A stretch of 64,000 nucleotides of DNA from Acidimicrobiales bacterium (GCA_013003535.1 JABDIY010000052.1:1-64000); one strand, 5' to 3'; positions 9,038 through 17,683 are shown, counted from the stretch's first letter. The notes: generated by a model from the letters alone, not told the origin. Program-made: numbers and translations.

Positions 9038-9871
9038 TCAGGTCAGCGCCTGGACATCCCGCACGAGAGCAATCAAACCGGCGACGGCGATGGACAACCA
9101 GACGGCCCGAACCGTGAGAGCGATCACTTTCGGGGTGCGGTGCGGCGTGAGAAACCGGCGGACGGGCACCCAAACAATCAGAACTGCCAACGCGACACCG
9201 ACGATCGGCAGAACTGCGGGAAACGCCGCAACGGCCGCAATCGGGACCACCCAACGATGAAGGCGGTCGTCTGGCGGTGCTGCTGCTACCCGGTCTACTG
9301 CGGCCGCTATCGCTAGTCCAAAAGCGGCTGGAAGAAGTACGAACAGCCCGATCGCTAGCCACAACGGCGTGAGAACATGAAAATCGATGCCGTCGTCATG
9401 AACCAACATTGATCCCACCACCACGCCAGATGAAGCGGCCACCGTCACGCGGCGAAACCAGCCTGGACCCAGCAACCAGGGGGCCACAGCCCGATAGGCA
9501 GCGGCGCCGAGCACTCCCACGAAGGCCCCCAGGAGCAGGAGGCTATAGGTTCCACCCAGGGTGAACCGACCGATGACGAACCCGTCATCGCTGACTCGTC
9601 CGTGAACCGAAGACGGCGAGGTCAGCCGCAGAATCAGCATTGCCAATCGGCTGCCCGCCCCTGCCACGATGACACCGGTGAGGATCCCGGCAACGAGCAG
9701 GACTCGGAGTCGCTCCCCTACCTCGGACCGGGCCGGACGATCGTGCGCCCCAGAAGGGCCGACGATGGCTGGCGGACCAGTTGCGGCTCGCAGCACGCTC
9801 ACCACCGGCGAAACGCCCCAGGGACGCCTGGCATCCGCCAACGGTGTCGATGACGGATGCGACGAAGTCAT
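9038..9871 (-). CDS. Multi-pass membrane protein coupled to SodC-like gene
   Basis: 277 residues. The ATG at 9871 overlaps the stop of the upstream SodC-like gene (ATGA). A longer open frame exists to 10114, but that part is only the other-frame reading of the SodC-like gene. After a 50-residue soluble start the protein has about six hydrophobic segments (VLLVAGILTGVIVAGAG, LLLLGAFVGVLGAAAY, ALAVLIVWV and others). I do not recognise a family. The coupling suggests both products act together at the membrane. Confidence 0.75.
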   Translation of the reverse strand: MTSSHPSSTPLADARRPWGVSPVVSVLRAATGPPAIVGPSGAHDRPARSEVGERLRVLLVAGILTGVIVAGAGSRLAMLILRLTSPSSVHGRVSDDGFVIGRFTLGGTYSLLLLGAFVGVLGAAAYRAVAPWLLGPGWFRRVTVAASSGVVVGSMLVHDDGIDFHVLTPLWLAIGLFVLLPAAFGLAIAAAVDRVAAAPPDDRLHRWVVPIAAVAAFPAVLPIVGVALAVLIVWVPVRRFLTPHRTPKVIALTVRAVWLSIAVAGLIALVRDVQALT

Positions 9872-10392
9872 TGCAGATCTGCGCAGGCGATTCTGGCGCC
9901 ACGAGGAGGGGCATGAACGATGACCGAAAGGGCGTTGGTGGAGGGCGATGGGCTCGATGTGCGAGCAACCCACGGTGCGAAACCGTGGCCGTGGGCAACG
10001 CCGCCGTTGTTTGGTACGAGGTTTGCACCGTTGGTCGTGAGCCACAACTCGTTGGGCGGCGTGACCCATGGGCCGACCTCGTTCTGGTAATGGCCGCCAC
10101 CTCCGGATGCGCACGTTCCGTTGTGCAAATGCGATGTGTAGACGGTTGCAGGATCGAGCCCAGCTATGTTCACCTTGACCGCCGTATGAGTGGATCCGAC
10201 GGTCATCTTGGCCGAGCCGTGGATGTCATAGCCAAGATCGTGTCCGTCTGCGGTCTCGCTAAATGTTCCGTGGTAGGAACTCCCCGGTGCGGCGCTCACC
10301 GATACAGCCATCCCGAAAAGGGCAGCAGCAACAAAGGCCGTCCCGATCAACGCAAAGCGTCTAGGGAATCGTTTGTTGTAAAGATTCATCAT
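9868..10392 (-). CDS. Secreted Cu-only superoxide-dismutase-like protein
   Basis: 174 residues starting with a signal peptide (basic start, hydrophobic stretch, SVSAA cleavage region near residue 35). The SodC signature set is visible: HLH at residues 88-90, the disulfide cysteines C94 and C170, histidine H101 in GGHY, H160 in VIVH and arginine R167 in GARIAC, matching the Cu ligands, disulfide and active-site Arg of Cu/Zn SOD. The region that should bring the other zinc histidines and aspartate reads WVTPPNELWLTTNG and has none of them. It is probably a Cu-only enzyme outside the cell. The alternative is a non-enzymatic SodC or CHRD-like fold. AGGAAGGG precedes the start. Confidence 0.72.
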   Translation of the reverse strand: MMNLYNKRFPRRFALIGTAFVAAALFGMAVSVSAAPGSSYHGTFSETADGHDLGYDIHGSAKMTVGSTHTAVKVNIAGLDPATVYTSHLHNGTCASGGGGHYQNEVGPWVTPPNELWLTTNGANLVPNNGGVAHGHGFAPWVARTSSPSPSTNALSVIVHAPPRGARIACADLQ

Positions 10393-10531
10393 TATCCCTT
10401 CCTAAGTAGCGCTCGAGGGTCGAGCTGTCACCCGGCATCGGTGTGGGGACGCCAGGGTGCGTGGTAGTAGGACGGTTTGATGCACCAGACCGGGTGACCC
10501 CAACCGGTAAATTGTCGCCATTGATTTGATC

Positions 10532-10560
10532 TTGAACGTTCGTTCAAAAAGAGTTAGAGT
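10532..10560 (+). promoter_or_regulatory. Promoter with TetR-type operator over the -35 box
   Basis: A candidate promoter has -35 TTGAAC (10532-10537), a 17-bp spacer and -10 TAGAGT (10555-10560), 30 bp before the Rieske gene. The -35 box forms the left arm of a perfect inverted repeat TTGAACG-TT-CGTTCAA (10532-10547). This is a typical TetR-family operator layout, and a TetR gene is the fourth gene of the operon, so autorepression is likely. The promoter boxes are matched by eye. Confidence 0.72.
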
Positions 10561-10589
10561 TCTGGAAAGCGCCGAGAAGGGTTGAGGAG

Positions 10590-11741
10590 ATGAACAGGAA
10601 CGCAACGGGCTCACCGATCAGCGGCCAGGACATCTCCCAGGGCTACCACTCAGATCCGGCTCGATCGATGTCTCTCCACGCCGATGCCTACACCACTGCG
10701 GAGTGGTTCGAAGCCGACCAGCAGAAGATCATCGCCCGATCCTGGCAATGGTTGTGCCATACCGAGAAGCTTCGGGAGCCCGGTTCCTATGTTGCAGCCA
10801 CCGTGAACGGTCAGCCGGTCGCAGCGGTTCGTGATCGCCAGGGCGGCCTACGGGCGTTCTATAACGTCTGCAAACATCGGGCCCACCAGCTGCTCAGCGG
10901 TGAAGGATCCGTGTCTAATATCAGGTGCCCTTATCACGCCTGGACGTACCGACTGGACGGCTCGCTGGCCGCCGCTCGCCACACCAACCATCTCGTCGAT
11001 TTCAACACGTCCGACATCTGTCTGGAGCAGGTTTTAATCGAAGAGTTCGGCGGGTTCGTGTTCATCAATCTCGACACCACCGCCGCGTCACTGGCCCAAC
11101 AGGCCGGTGACCTTGCTGCCGAGATCGCCCTCTGGGCCCCCGATGTGGAGCGGCTCACCTTCGCTCGCCGCCTCACCTACAAAATCAACTCGAACTGGAA
11201 GAACGTGGTGGACAACTTCCTGGAGTGCTACCACTGCCACGTCGCCCACAAAGACTTTGTGTCTCTGGTGGACATGGATACCTACAAGGTGACCACGCAT
11301 GGCATCTACTCCAGCCATATAGCCGAGGCCGGCAAGAGCCAGAACACCGCATACGACGTGAGCGACGCCACGGTCACCGACCATGCCGTCTGGTGGCTCT
11401 GGCCAAACACCTGCATGATGAGATACCCCGGCCGAGGCAATTTCATCGTCCTCAACATCATCCCGATCGGGCCAAGCACAACACTGGAGACCTACGACTT
11501 CTTCCTCGAGACGGCTGAACCGAACGAGGCTGAACTGGAATCGATGCGGTACCTCGACCAGATCCTTCAGGTCGAAGACATCGCGCTGGTGGAGAGCGTG
11601 CAACGGGGGATGGAAAGCCCGGCCTTCACCCAAGGCCGGATCGTCACGGACCCGAACGGTTCCGGGCTGTCGGAGCATGCGCTCCATCATTTTCACGGCC
11701 TCGTGCTGGCTGCCTATACGTCAGAGCAGGAGACATCATGA
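10590..11741 (+). CDS. Rieske non-heme iron oxygenase alpha subunit, quaternary-amine type
   Basis: 383 residues. Rieske cluster ligands are C94, H96, C113 and H116 (VCKHRAH and RCPYHAW). The mononuclear iron site is in DNFLECYHCHVAH (H215, H220) with an acidic ligand in QVEDIAL near the end. The bridging residue that is Asp in aromatic-ring dioxygenases is Glu here (E212), three residues before the first histidine, as in carnitine oxygenase CntA. Enzymes of that branch hydroxylate or demethylate carnitine, gamma-butyrobetaine, glycine betaine or proline betaine. No reductase partner is encoded nearby, so one must come from elsewhere. First gene of the operon; the next gene overlaps it by 4 nt. 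Confidence 0.88.
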   Translation: MNRNATGSPISGQDISQGYHSDPARSMSLHADAYTTAEWFEADQQKIIARSWQWLCHTEKLREPGSYVAATVNGQPVAAVRDRQGGLRAFYNVCKHRAHQLLSGEGSVSNIRCPYHAWTYRLDGSLAAARHTNHLVDFNTSDICLEQVLIEEFGGFVFINLDTTAASLAQQAGDLAAEIALWAPDVERLTFARRLTYKINSNWKNVVDNFLECYHCHVAHKDFVSLVDMDTYKVTTHGIYSSHIAEAGKSQNTAYDVSDATVTDHAVWWLWPNTCMMRYPGRGNFIVLNIIPIGPSTTLETYDFFLETAEPNEAELESMRYLDQILQVEDIALVESVQRGMESPAFTQGRIVTDPNGSGLSEHALHHFHGLVLAAYTSEQETS

Positions 11742-12517
11742 CACGGGAACCCGCCGGGGCGTTGGCTGGACGTGTCGCCCTCGTCACTGGAGGTCGCGGT
11801 GGGGCGGGACGGGCTGTCTGCCAACGCTTCCTCACCGAAGGTGCCATCGTCTTCGCTGGCGACCTCGATGACGGTGGCTCGCTCGGAACTCCTGATGCGC
11901 CGGGCACGTTCCTCCGACTCGATGTGACCTCTGAGACCGAGGTACAGACCGCAATTGCTGCGATACGGGCTGAGCACGGTCGACTCGATGTGCTCGTCAA
12001 CGCCGCCGGAATAGAAATGGAATTGACGATCGAGGAAACGTCGCTAGAACAATGGAATCGCATCATGGCCGTCAACGTCACTGGCACGTTCCTGACCTCC
12101 AAATACGCGCTACCACTGTTGAGGATGTCGGACCATGCCTCCATCATCAACTTCGGCTCATACGACGGCTACATCGCGGACCCCAAGCTGGCCGCATACT
12201 GTGCCACCAAAGGCGCCGTTCATGCGCTGACGAGGGCGATGGCCTGCGACCATGGCCCCGAGGGCATTCGTGTCAATGCGATCTGTCCCGGTTATATCGA
12301 CACCCCCATGCTCCAACAGTTCTATCCCGAAGGGGTCAGCGCCGAAAATGGCCGGGCCGAGGCAGAGGCGGTGCACCCACTTCGGACTATTGGAACCCCA
12401 ACCGACATCGCAAATCTCGTCAACTGGCTTGCTTCGGATGAAGCCCGCTACGCCACCGGTCAGCTGTGGGTGCTCGACGGCGGACTGTCTGCACAAATCC
12501 AACAAATGAGGTTCTAG
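11738..12517 (+). CDS. SDR family oxidoreductase
   Basis: 259 residues, start overlapping the Rieske stop (ATGA). Classical short-chain dehydrogenase features are present: nucleotide loop TGGRGGAGRAV near residue 18, VNAAGIE near 87, catalytic Ser in INFGS and YCATKGA (Tyr-x3-Lys) near 151-157. It would oxidise a hydroxyl or reduce a carbonyl with NAD(P). Together with the neighbouring dehydrogenases it probably handles an alcohol made by the oxygenase. The substrate cannot be assigned from sequence alone. Confidence 0.9.
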   Translation: MTREPAGALAGRVALVTGGRGGAGRAVCQRFLTEGAIVFAGDLDDGGSLGTPDAPGTFLRLDVTSETEVQTAIAAIRAEHGRLDVLVNAAGIEMELTIEETSLEQWNRIMAVNVTGTFLTSKYALPLLRMSDHASIINFGSYDGYIADPKLAAYCATKGAVHALTRAMACDHGPEGIRVNAICPGYIDTPMLQQFYPEGVSAENGRAEAEAVHPLRTIGTPTDIANLVNWLASDEARYATGQLWVLDGGLSAQIQQMRF

Positions 12518-12519
12518 CC

Positions 12520-13461
12520 GTGAGCACAGGAACGACGACTTCAAAGCGGGTCTGCTCTCTGGGCGGGGGTGTGATCGGCGCCAGCTGGACCGCCCTCTTC
12601 CTTGCTGCCGGCCATCAGGTGGCGGTCCACGACCCCGACCCGCAGTGCGAAAGTGCGGTTCGTCGGTATATCGAAACGGCCTGGCCCACGCTCACCGCGC
12701 TCGGCCTCACCACCAACGGAAATCCGGATGCGGTCTCGTTTCACCACAGTGCTCGGCACGCCGTGGACGGGGCGAGCTTCGTGCAGGAAAGCGTGCCGGA
12801 GAGAATCGAAATCAAACGCGAAGTCTTCGCGGCGATCGAGCCCGCCCTGGGCCAGGAAACCATCGTGGCATCCTCGGCCTCCGGCCTCACCCTCACCGAG
12901 ATGCAAGCCGGGTGGCGGGCACCGTCCCGATTCGTACTCGGCCATCCGTTCAACCCACCCCATCTGATACCCCTGGTGGAGGTCCTGGGGAACGAGCTCA
13001 CCGGTGCCGCGGTGGTGGAGGAAAGCTGCCAGTTCTACGAGTCCATTGGAAAGGTAACGATCAAACTCCAACGGGAGGTTCCTGGTCACGTGGCAAACCG
13101 CCTCCAGGCGGCCCTCTGGCGGGAGGCCATCCATCTGATCAACGAAGGTGTTGCCACGGTTGAGGACGTTGATGCCGCAGTCTGGGCCGGCCCTGGCCTT
13201 CGTTGGGCGGCCATGGGACCAACCATGCTGTTTCACTTGGGAGCTGGCGAGGGCGGCCTCACCAGTTTCTGCCAGCGCTACACCGAAAGCTTCAACCGGT
13301 GGTGGGATGACCTTGGCGAGCTCCATCTGAATCCCGAAATCGCTTCGGCGCTGGTCGCCGGCGTTCAAGAAAGTACTGGCGAACGAACCACCACCCAGCT
13401 CAGCGCCGATCGGGACCAACTGCTGGTCGCAATCCTCAACGCAACCCGCCACCTCCGCTGA
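12520..13461 (+). CDS. 3-hydroxyacyl-CoA dehydrogenase family, carnitine/gulonate dehydrogenase-like
   Basis: 313 residues from GTG 12520, 2 nt after the previous stop, with GAGG about 9 nt upstream. N-terminal Rossmann motif GGGVIGASW (near residue 12), then SSASGLTLTEM and GHPFNPPHLIPLVEV, which are family landmarks. The C-terminal domain has WAGPGLRWAAMGPTML, the pattern of the short members that act on free beta-hydroxy acids, such as L-carnitine 3-dehydrogenase and L-gulonate 3-dehydrogenase, rather than CoA esters. Placed behind a CntA-like oxygenase, an L-carnitine-like substrate is attractive, but no beta-keto acid cleavage enzyme follows, as it does in the known carnitine pathway. 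Confidence 0.85.
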   Translation: MSTGTTTSKRVCSLGGGVIGASWTALFLAAGHQVAVHDPDPQCESAVRRYIETAWPTLTALGLTTNGNPDAVSFHHSARHAVDGASFVQESVPERIEIKREVFAAIEPALGQETIVASSASGLTLTEMQAGWRAPSRFVLGHPFNPPHLIPLVEVLGNELTGAAVVEESCQFYESIGKVTIKLQREVPGHVANRLQAALWREAIHLINEGVATVEDVDAAVWAGPGLRWAAMGPTMLFHLGAGEGGLTSFCQRYTESFNRWWDDLGELHLNPEIASALVAGVQESTGERTTTQLSADRDQLLVAILNATRHLR

Positions 13462-13468
13462 GGCCGTC

Positions 13469-14065
13469 GTGTCCTCACTCGGAGAGAAAGAAGCCGCCCA
13501 GTCAGACGAACGAATTCTTGATGCAGTGCTGACCGTGTTGGCGAGAGACGGCGTGGCCGGAGTGAGCATGCGGGCGGTCGCTCGAGAAGCAGGCGTTGCC
13601 GTGGGTCTGGCCAACTACCACTTCGACAACAAGACGGCCCTGATCGCCGCGGCGCTGGAGCGGATCGGTCGGCATGACAGCGAGCTGGTAGCGGCACTCC
13701 CCGGGGCCGATCCCGCGGAACGACTCCGCAATGCGTTGCGCCGGGTGCTCGATCCTGCCTTTCTTGCCACCGAGTACCTGGGGTTGAGGTTGCAGCTGTG
13801 GTCGCTGGCCGGGGTCGATCCCCGCTTCGCCAAGATCAACGAAGACGCTCAGCTCGCCTACCGGTCCGGGCTGGGCCAACTGATCGCCGCCGCTCGACCG
13901 GAACTGTTGCCCCACGAGGTCGACCAGAAAGCCACCGACATCCTGATAATCCAGAATGGCGTCTGGCTGACGTCACTTTTGATCGTGGACCATGACATCG
14001 TCCAGCGAAGCCTGCAACACTGCGAGGAGATCGCCTTCGATGGCGCGGCAGACCCCAAATCATGA
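13469..14065 (+). CDS. TetR family regulator, BetI-like
   Basis: 198 residues from a GTG 7 nt after the dehydrogenase stop. The N-terminal helix-turn-helix reads GVSMRAVAREAGVAVGLANYHF (about residues 31-52). The C-terminal ligand domain contains LQLWSLAGVDPRFAKINED, similar in layout to BetI, the choline-responsive repressor. As part of the operon it should bind the inverted repeat at 10532-10547 and release it when the substrate is present. BetI likeness is by eye and fits the quaternary-amine theme. Confidence 0.88.
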   Translation: MSSLGEKEAAQSDERILDAVLTVLARDGVAGVSMRAVAREAGVAVGLANYHFDNKTALIAAALERIGRHDSELVAALPGADPAERLRNALRRVLDPAFLATEYLGLRLQLWSLAGVDPRFAKINEDAQLAYRSGLGQLIAAARPELLPHEVDQKATDILIIQNGVWLTSLLIVDHDIVQRSLQHCEEIAFDGAADPKS

Positions 14066-14093
14066 CGACCGTGACCGAGATGGAAAGGATGAA

Positions 14094-14864
14094 ATGAGAA
14101 TCTCTCTGAAGGGGCGGCGAGCCTTTATCACCGCCGGCGGTGCCGGCATGGGTCGCTCCACCGCACTGGCGATGCAGGCGGTTGGGGCGACGGTGTTCAC
14201 GTGCGACATCGACGGGGCTGCGCTGGCCTCGCTTCCTGCGGGGATCACATCATGGGAATGCGATGTGAGCAAATCGGCCGAGCTCGATGCCATCTTCAGC
14301 GAAGTGCTCCCAGGTGGACTGGATTTCTTGATCAACAACGCCGGCGTTGCCGGACCCACCAAACTGGTGGAGGACGTCACAGACCACGAGTGGCGCCAAA
14401 CGATGGCCGTGTGCGTTGACGCACCCTTCTACTGCACTCGCCGAGTTACTCCGGTGTTCAAAGCCCAGAAGCATGGGGCGATCATCAATCTGATCTCAGC
14501 CGCCGGAATACTCGGATATCCGACCAGGGCCCCCTACGCGACAGCCAAATGGGCCGTCACCGGCCTAACGAAGACCCTGGCCATGGAACTGGGGCCCCAC
14601 AACATTCGGGTCAATGGCATTGTGCCCGGCAACGTGAACGGCGACCGCATGGATCGGGTGATTCAGGCTCACGCTGATGCCGAAGGCCTCACCGTGGACG
14701 AGGTTCGCCGCATGTACGCCATCGGAACCTCCATGCAGTGTTATGTCGATCCTGAGGAGATCGCCGATTTGATCGTTTTTCTTTGCAGTGAGTACGGCCG
14801 TCACATTTCGGGCCAAATCATTGGTGTTGACGGCAATACCGAGACCCTCTATCCCCGGAGCTGA
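14094..14864 (+). CDS. SDR family oxidoreductase, second in operon
   Basis: 256 residues. ATG 14094 is chosen because GGAAAGGA lies 6 nt upstream and MRISLKGRRAFITAGG gives a normal SDR start; the longer frame from 13992 overlaps the TetR gene. Motifs: TAGGAGMGRS cofactor loop, INNAGVAG, Ser in LISAAG and YATAKWAV (catalytic Tyr and Lys). The protein is only distantly similar to the first SDR of the operon, so the two probably act at different steps. Dehydrogenase or reductase; substrate unknown. Confidence 0.9.
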   Translation: MRISLKGRRAFITAGGAGMGRSTALAMQAVGATVFTCDIDGAALASLPAGITSWECDVSKSAELDAIFSEVLPGGLDFLINNAGVAGPTKLVEDVTDHEWRQTMAVCVDAPFYCTRRVTPVFKAQKHGAIINLISAAGILGYPTRAPYATAKWAVTGLTKTLAMELGPHNIRVNGIVPGNVNGDRMDRVIQAHADAEGLTVDEVRRMYAIGTSMQCYVDPEEIADLIVFLCSEYGRHISGQIIGVDGNTETLYPRS

Positions 14865-14875
14865 CGGGAATCGGC

Positions 14876-16126
14876 ATGATCACCCTGAGCCAGGACGAAG
14901 AACGATGGCTGTCCGGCGCGGCGGGACGGGCGATGCAGCTAGCGATGCGACTCATGCTGAGCGCGGCCGAAGCAACCAACGCAACTGAATTCGTGCCGAT
15001 CGAGTTCGCCCACATCAACTCCAGTTTCTATTCCGGTGAGATTTCCTTGGCATTCGTGGATTTCTTGCTAGCCGAAGGCGGTCACCTGGCCGTGCCCACC
15101 CATACCAACGCCAGTTTGATCTCGTGCACCACGCCCGAACTCCGACCCCTCGACCGAACTCCCGCCGAGGTCGCCGGTGCGGAACGTTTGATGCAGCGAT
15201 ACGAAGAACTCGGCTGCACGCCCATGTGGAGCTGCGCCCCCTATCTTCAACCCGAGGGGCGCCCCTCTCTCGGTCAACATGTGATCGGGTCCGAATCCAA
15301 CGCCGTCTCGTTCTTCAATTCCGTTTTGGGTGCCCGAACCAACAAGTACGGTGATTTTCTCGATGTGTGCGGCGCCATGATCGGACGGGTTCCTCATTCG
15401 GGTCTCCACACCGACGAGGGTCGTTTGGCGCGCCATGTGTTCCGGGTGGACGAGGCCGTCATCAATGCCTATTCCGCCAGATCCGACACGCTCGCGCACG
15501 TGCTCGGAATCATCTTGGGAAGCAGGAGCGGCGCCCTCGTTCCTGTCATCGATGGCCTACCAGCCGCCACCGAAGACGAGTTGAAGGCCATTGCCGCCGC
15601 CGGGGCGTCCTCAGGTGCGGTTGAGCTGTTCCACATCGTTGGCATAACACCAGAGGCACCAACCCTTGCGGATGCGCTCGGTGGACGCACTCCAGCGTTT
15701 GAGACGCTGGTGGACCTCAGCCTGGTGAACAGCACCCTCGCTTCATTGTCCACAACAACCGAAGGTGACGTTTCGGCGGTCTGCCTGGGTACGCCCCATT
15801 TTTCCATAGCGGAGTTCATCGACCTCCTCTCCTGCCTCGACGGGCGATCGGTCAGCGACCAAACCGTGTTGTTCGTAACCACCAGCCGGGCGGTCCTTAC
15901 CGAGCTGGAATTGCGCCGCCTGACGGGCCCCCTTCTGGCCGCCGGAATTCAGATCGTTCTCGACACGTGCACCTATTACACGCCGAAGCCATCCGGACTC
16001 GGAGAGCTGGTGATGACCAACTCCGCCAAGTGGGCGTACTACGCACCCGGGATCCTGGGCGTCGACGTGGTGTTCGGGGGCCTCTCGGACTGTGTGGAAG
16101 CTGCCGTGTCAGGTCACGTTCGATGA
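14876..16126 (+). CDS. Aconitase X large (catalytic) subunit
   Basis: 416 residues of the AcnX (DUF521) family. Recognisable blocks include HTNAS near residue 81, CTPMWSCAPYLQPEG near 113-127, SESNAVSFFNSVLGARTNKY near 140-160, DVCGAMIGRVP and DTCTYYTPK, with cysteines expected to hold the iron-sulfur cluster. Known AcnX enzymes dehydrate cis-3-hydroxy-L-proline (bacteria) or phosphomevalonate (archaea). The small swivelling subunit follows with a 4-nt overlap, so this is the two-subunit form. In this operon it is likely a hydroxy-acid dehydratase; a proline-derived substrate is possible. The start at 14876 has no strong ribosome site but is 11 nt after the previous stop. Confidence 0.9.
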   Translation: MITLSQDEERWLSGAAGRAMQLAMRLMLSAAEATNATEFVPIEFAHINSSFYSGEISLAFVDFLLAEGGHLAVPTHTNASLISCTTPELRPLDRTPAEVAGAERLMQRYEELGCTPMWSCAPYLQPEGRPSLGQHVIGSESNAVSFFNSVLGARTNKYGDFLDVCGAMIGRVPHSGLHTDEGRLARHVFRVDEAVINAYSARSDTLAHVLGIILGSRSGALVPVIDGLPAATEDELKAIAAAGASSGAVELFHIVGITPEAPTLADALGGRTPAFETLVDLSLVNSTLASLSTTTEGDVSAVCLGTPHFSIAEFIDLLSCLDGRSVSDQTVLFVTTSRAVLTELELRRLTGPLLAAGIQIVLDTCTYYTPKPSGLGELVMTNSAKWAYYAPGILGVDVVFGGLSDCVEAAVSGHVR

Positions 16127-16527
16127 TCGGGCATGGCCGAGTGCTTCATGCGGGACTCGCTACCGGACCGGTGATTCAGCTGGACGAACCGCTTTCTTTT
16201 TGGGGCGGGTTCGACCCGGTCACTGGCACGATCATCGATCGGGCGCATCCTCAGGTGGGCGCCAGCCTGGTGGGGTGCATCGTGGCCATGCCCGGTTCAC
16301 GCGGGTCCTCGGCCACGCCCGGAGCTCTGGGGGAAGCCCTTCGGCTGGGTACGGGCCCGGCGGGCCTACTAGTGACCAAACCCGATATCAACCTCGTGGC
16401 CGGTGCCATGGTGGCTGCCACGCTCTACAACTCGAGCTGCCCAGTGATTCTTGTGGACGAGGAAACGCGCCGCCAGATCCGTAGCGGGTCCGAACTCACG
16501 ATTTCCATTGATGGCCGCCTCACATAA
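16123..16527 (+). CDS. Aconitase X small (swivel) subunit
   Basis: 134 residues; the ATG at 16123 overlaps the large-subunit stop (ATGA). It matches the DUF126 swivel domain: GRVLHAGLATGPVIQLDEPL, FWGGFDPVTGTIID, the serine-rich loop PGSRGSSATPGALGEAL near residues 63-79 and a C-terminal VILVDEETRRQ. It closes the active site over the large subunit. The longer frame from 15967 is the wrong-frame reading of the preceding gene. Confidence 0.9.
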   Translation: MIGHGRVLHAGLATGPVIQLDEPLSFWGGFDPVTGTIIDRAHPQVGASLVGCIVAMPGSRGSSATPGALGEALRLGTGPAGLLVTKPDINLVAGAMVAATLYNSSCPVILVDEETRRQIRSGSELTISIDGRLT

Positions 16528-16540
16528 CGGACCGAATCCA

Positions 16541-17656
16541 ATGTCAACCCCACCCAAATCCACAACTCCCAAGACGATGCGAGCTTTCGTTCTCACCGGT
16601 CACGGCGGAATGGACAAGCTCCAATTCCACCGTGACTGGCCAACCCCGGTACCGGGGTCCGGCGAGGTTCTCATCCGGGTGCATGCCTGCGGCCTCAACA
16701 ACACCGACGTCAATACGCGAATCGGCTGGTATTCAAAGGCGATAACCAAACCGACGAGCGACACCGCCTACGGGACCGAGGCCGAAGCAGACCCGTCCTG
16801 GGGTGGCACTCCCCTGGCGTTTCCCCGAATCCAGGGGGGCGACGCCGTTGGCACCGTTGTCTCGGCAGTCGAGGCCGGCGATCAACACCTGGTGGGCAAG
16901 CGCGTTCTCGTCGAAACAATCCTCCGCGACTGGGATGACCCGACGAACCTGGACCGATGTGGCTATCTCGGGTCCGAGGCCGATGGTGGCTTCGCCGAGT
17001 ACATGACTGTTCACGCCCGCAACGCCCATCCAATCGAGACTGAGCTGAGCGACGCCGAACTGGCGACGTTCGCCATCGCCTATTCAACAGCCGAGAACAT
17101 GATGGATCGGGCGCGGGTCACCGCCGCCGACAGCGTCCTGATCCCGGGTGCTTCCGGTGGCGTCGGCGGCGCCCTGGTGCAGTTGGCGAAGCGTCGCGGC
17201 GCCACCGTCGTGGCGTTGGCTAGTGAAAGCAAACACGCCGCTGTATCCGCTCTAGGCCCCGACGTTCTCCTGCCCCGCTCACCCGACGACCTTGCGGAAG
17301 CGTTGCAGCTCGCAACCGGATCCAGGACCGTGAGCGTGGTAGCCGATGTGGTTGGCGGCGAGGACTTCGCCGCTCGACTGGATGCGCTGCAACGAGGTGG
17401 ACGCCTGGTGTGCTCGGGCGCCATTGCCGGTCCCGTGGTCCCGTTCGACCTGCGAACTCTTTATTTGGGTGACCTCTCGGTGTTCGGAGCCACGATCCTC
17501 TCGCCGCACATCTTCCCGGATCTGGTGAGCTACATCGAACGCCGCGAGATCACTCCGGTTCTGGCGGCAACGTATCCGCTCGAAGAACTCCGCCAGGCGC
17601 AGCAAGCCTTCATCGACAAGGAACATGTGGGCAATATCGTGGTCACGACCGCTTGA
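16541..17656 (+). CDS. MDR/zinc-type alcohol dehydrogenase family oxidoreductase
   Basis: 371 residues from ATG 16541; an in-frame ATG at 16511 would overlap the previous gene by 17 nt. GroES-like N-terminal domain (VHACGLNNTDVNTR) and NAD(P)-binding domain (GASGGVGGALVQLAKRRGA near residue 200). The ordinary structural-zinc four-cysteine lobe is absent and the catalytic-zinc set is not clear, so it resembles the quinone-oxidoreductase branch. It ends the operon; the next gene is convergent. It could reduce an enone formed by the dehydratase. That role is inference. Confidence 0.85.
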   Translation: MSTPPKSTTPKTMRAFVLTGHGGMDKLQFHRDWPTPVPGSGEVLIRVHACGLNNTDVNTRIGWYSKAITKPTSDTAYGTEAEADPSWGGTPLAFPRIQGGDAVGTVVSAVEAGDQHLVGKRVLVETILRDWDDPTNLDRCGYLGSEADGGFAEYMTVHARNAHPIETELSDAELATFAIAYSTAENMMDRARVTAADSVLIPGASGGVGGALVQLAKRRGATVVALASESKHAAVSALGPDVLLPRSPDDLAEALQLATGSRTVSVVADVVGGEDFAARLDALQRGGRLVCSGAIAGPVVPFDLRTLYLGDLSVFGATILSPHIFPDLVSYIERREITPVLAATYPLEELRQAQQAFIDKEHVGNIVVTTA

Positions 17657-17683
17657 TTTCGTCGCCTTCACCACTGAGGATCG

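Noticed and set aside
9872-10114. Extended N-terminus of the membrane protein
   Set aside because: The extra 81 residues overlap the SodC-like gene in another frame and are Arg-rich; the ATGA-coupled start at 9871 is better.
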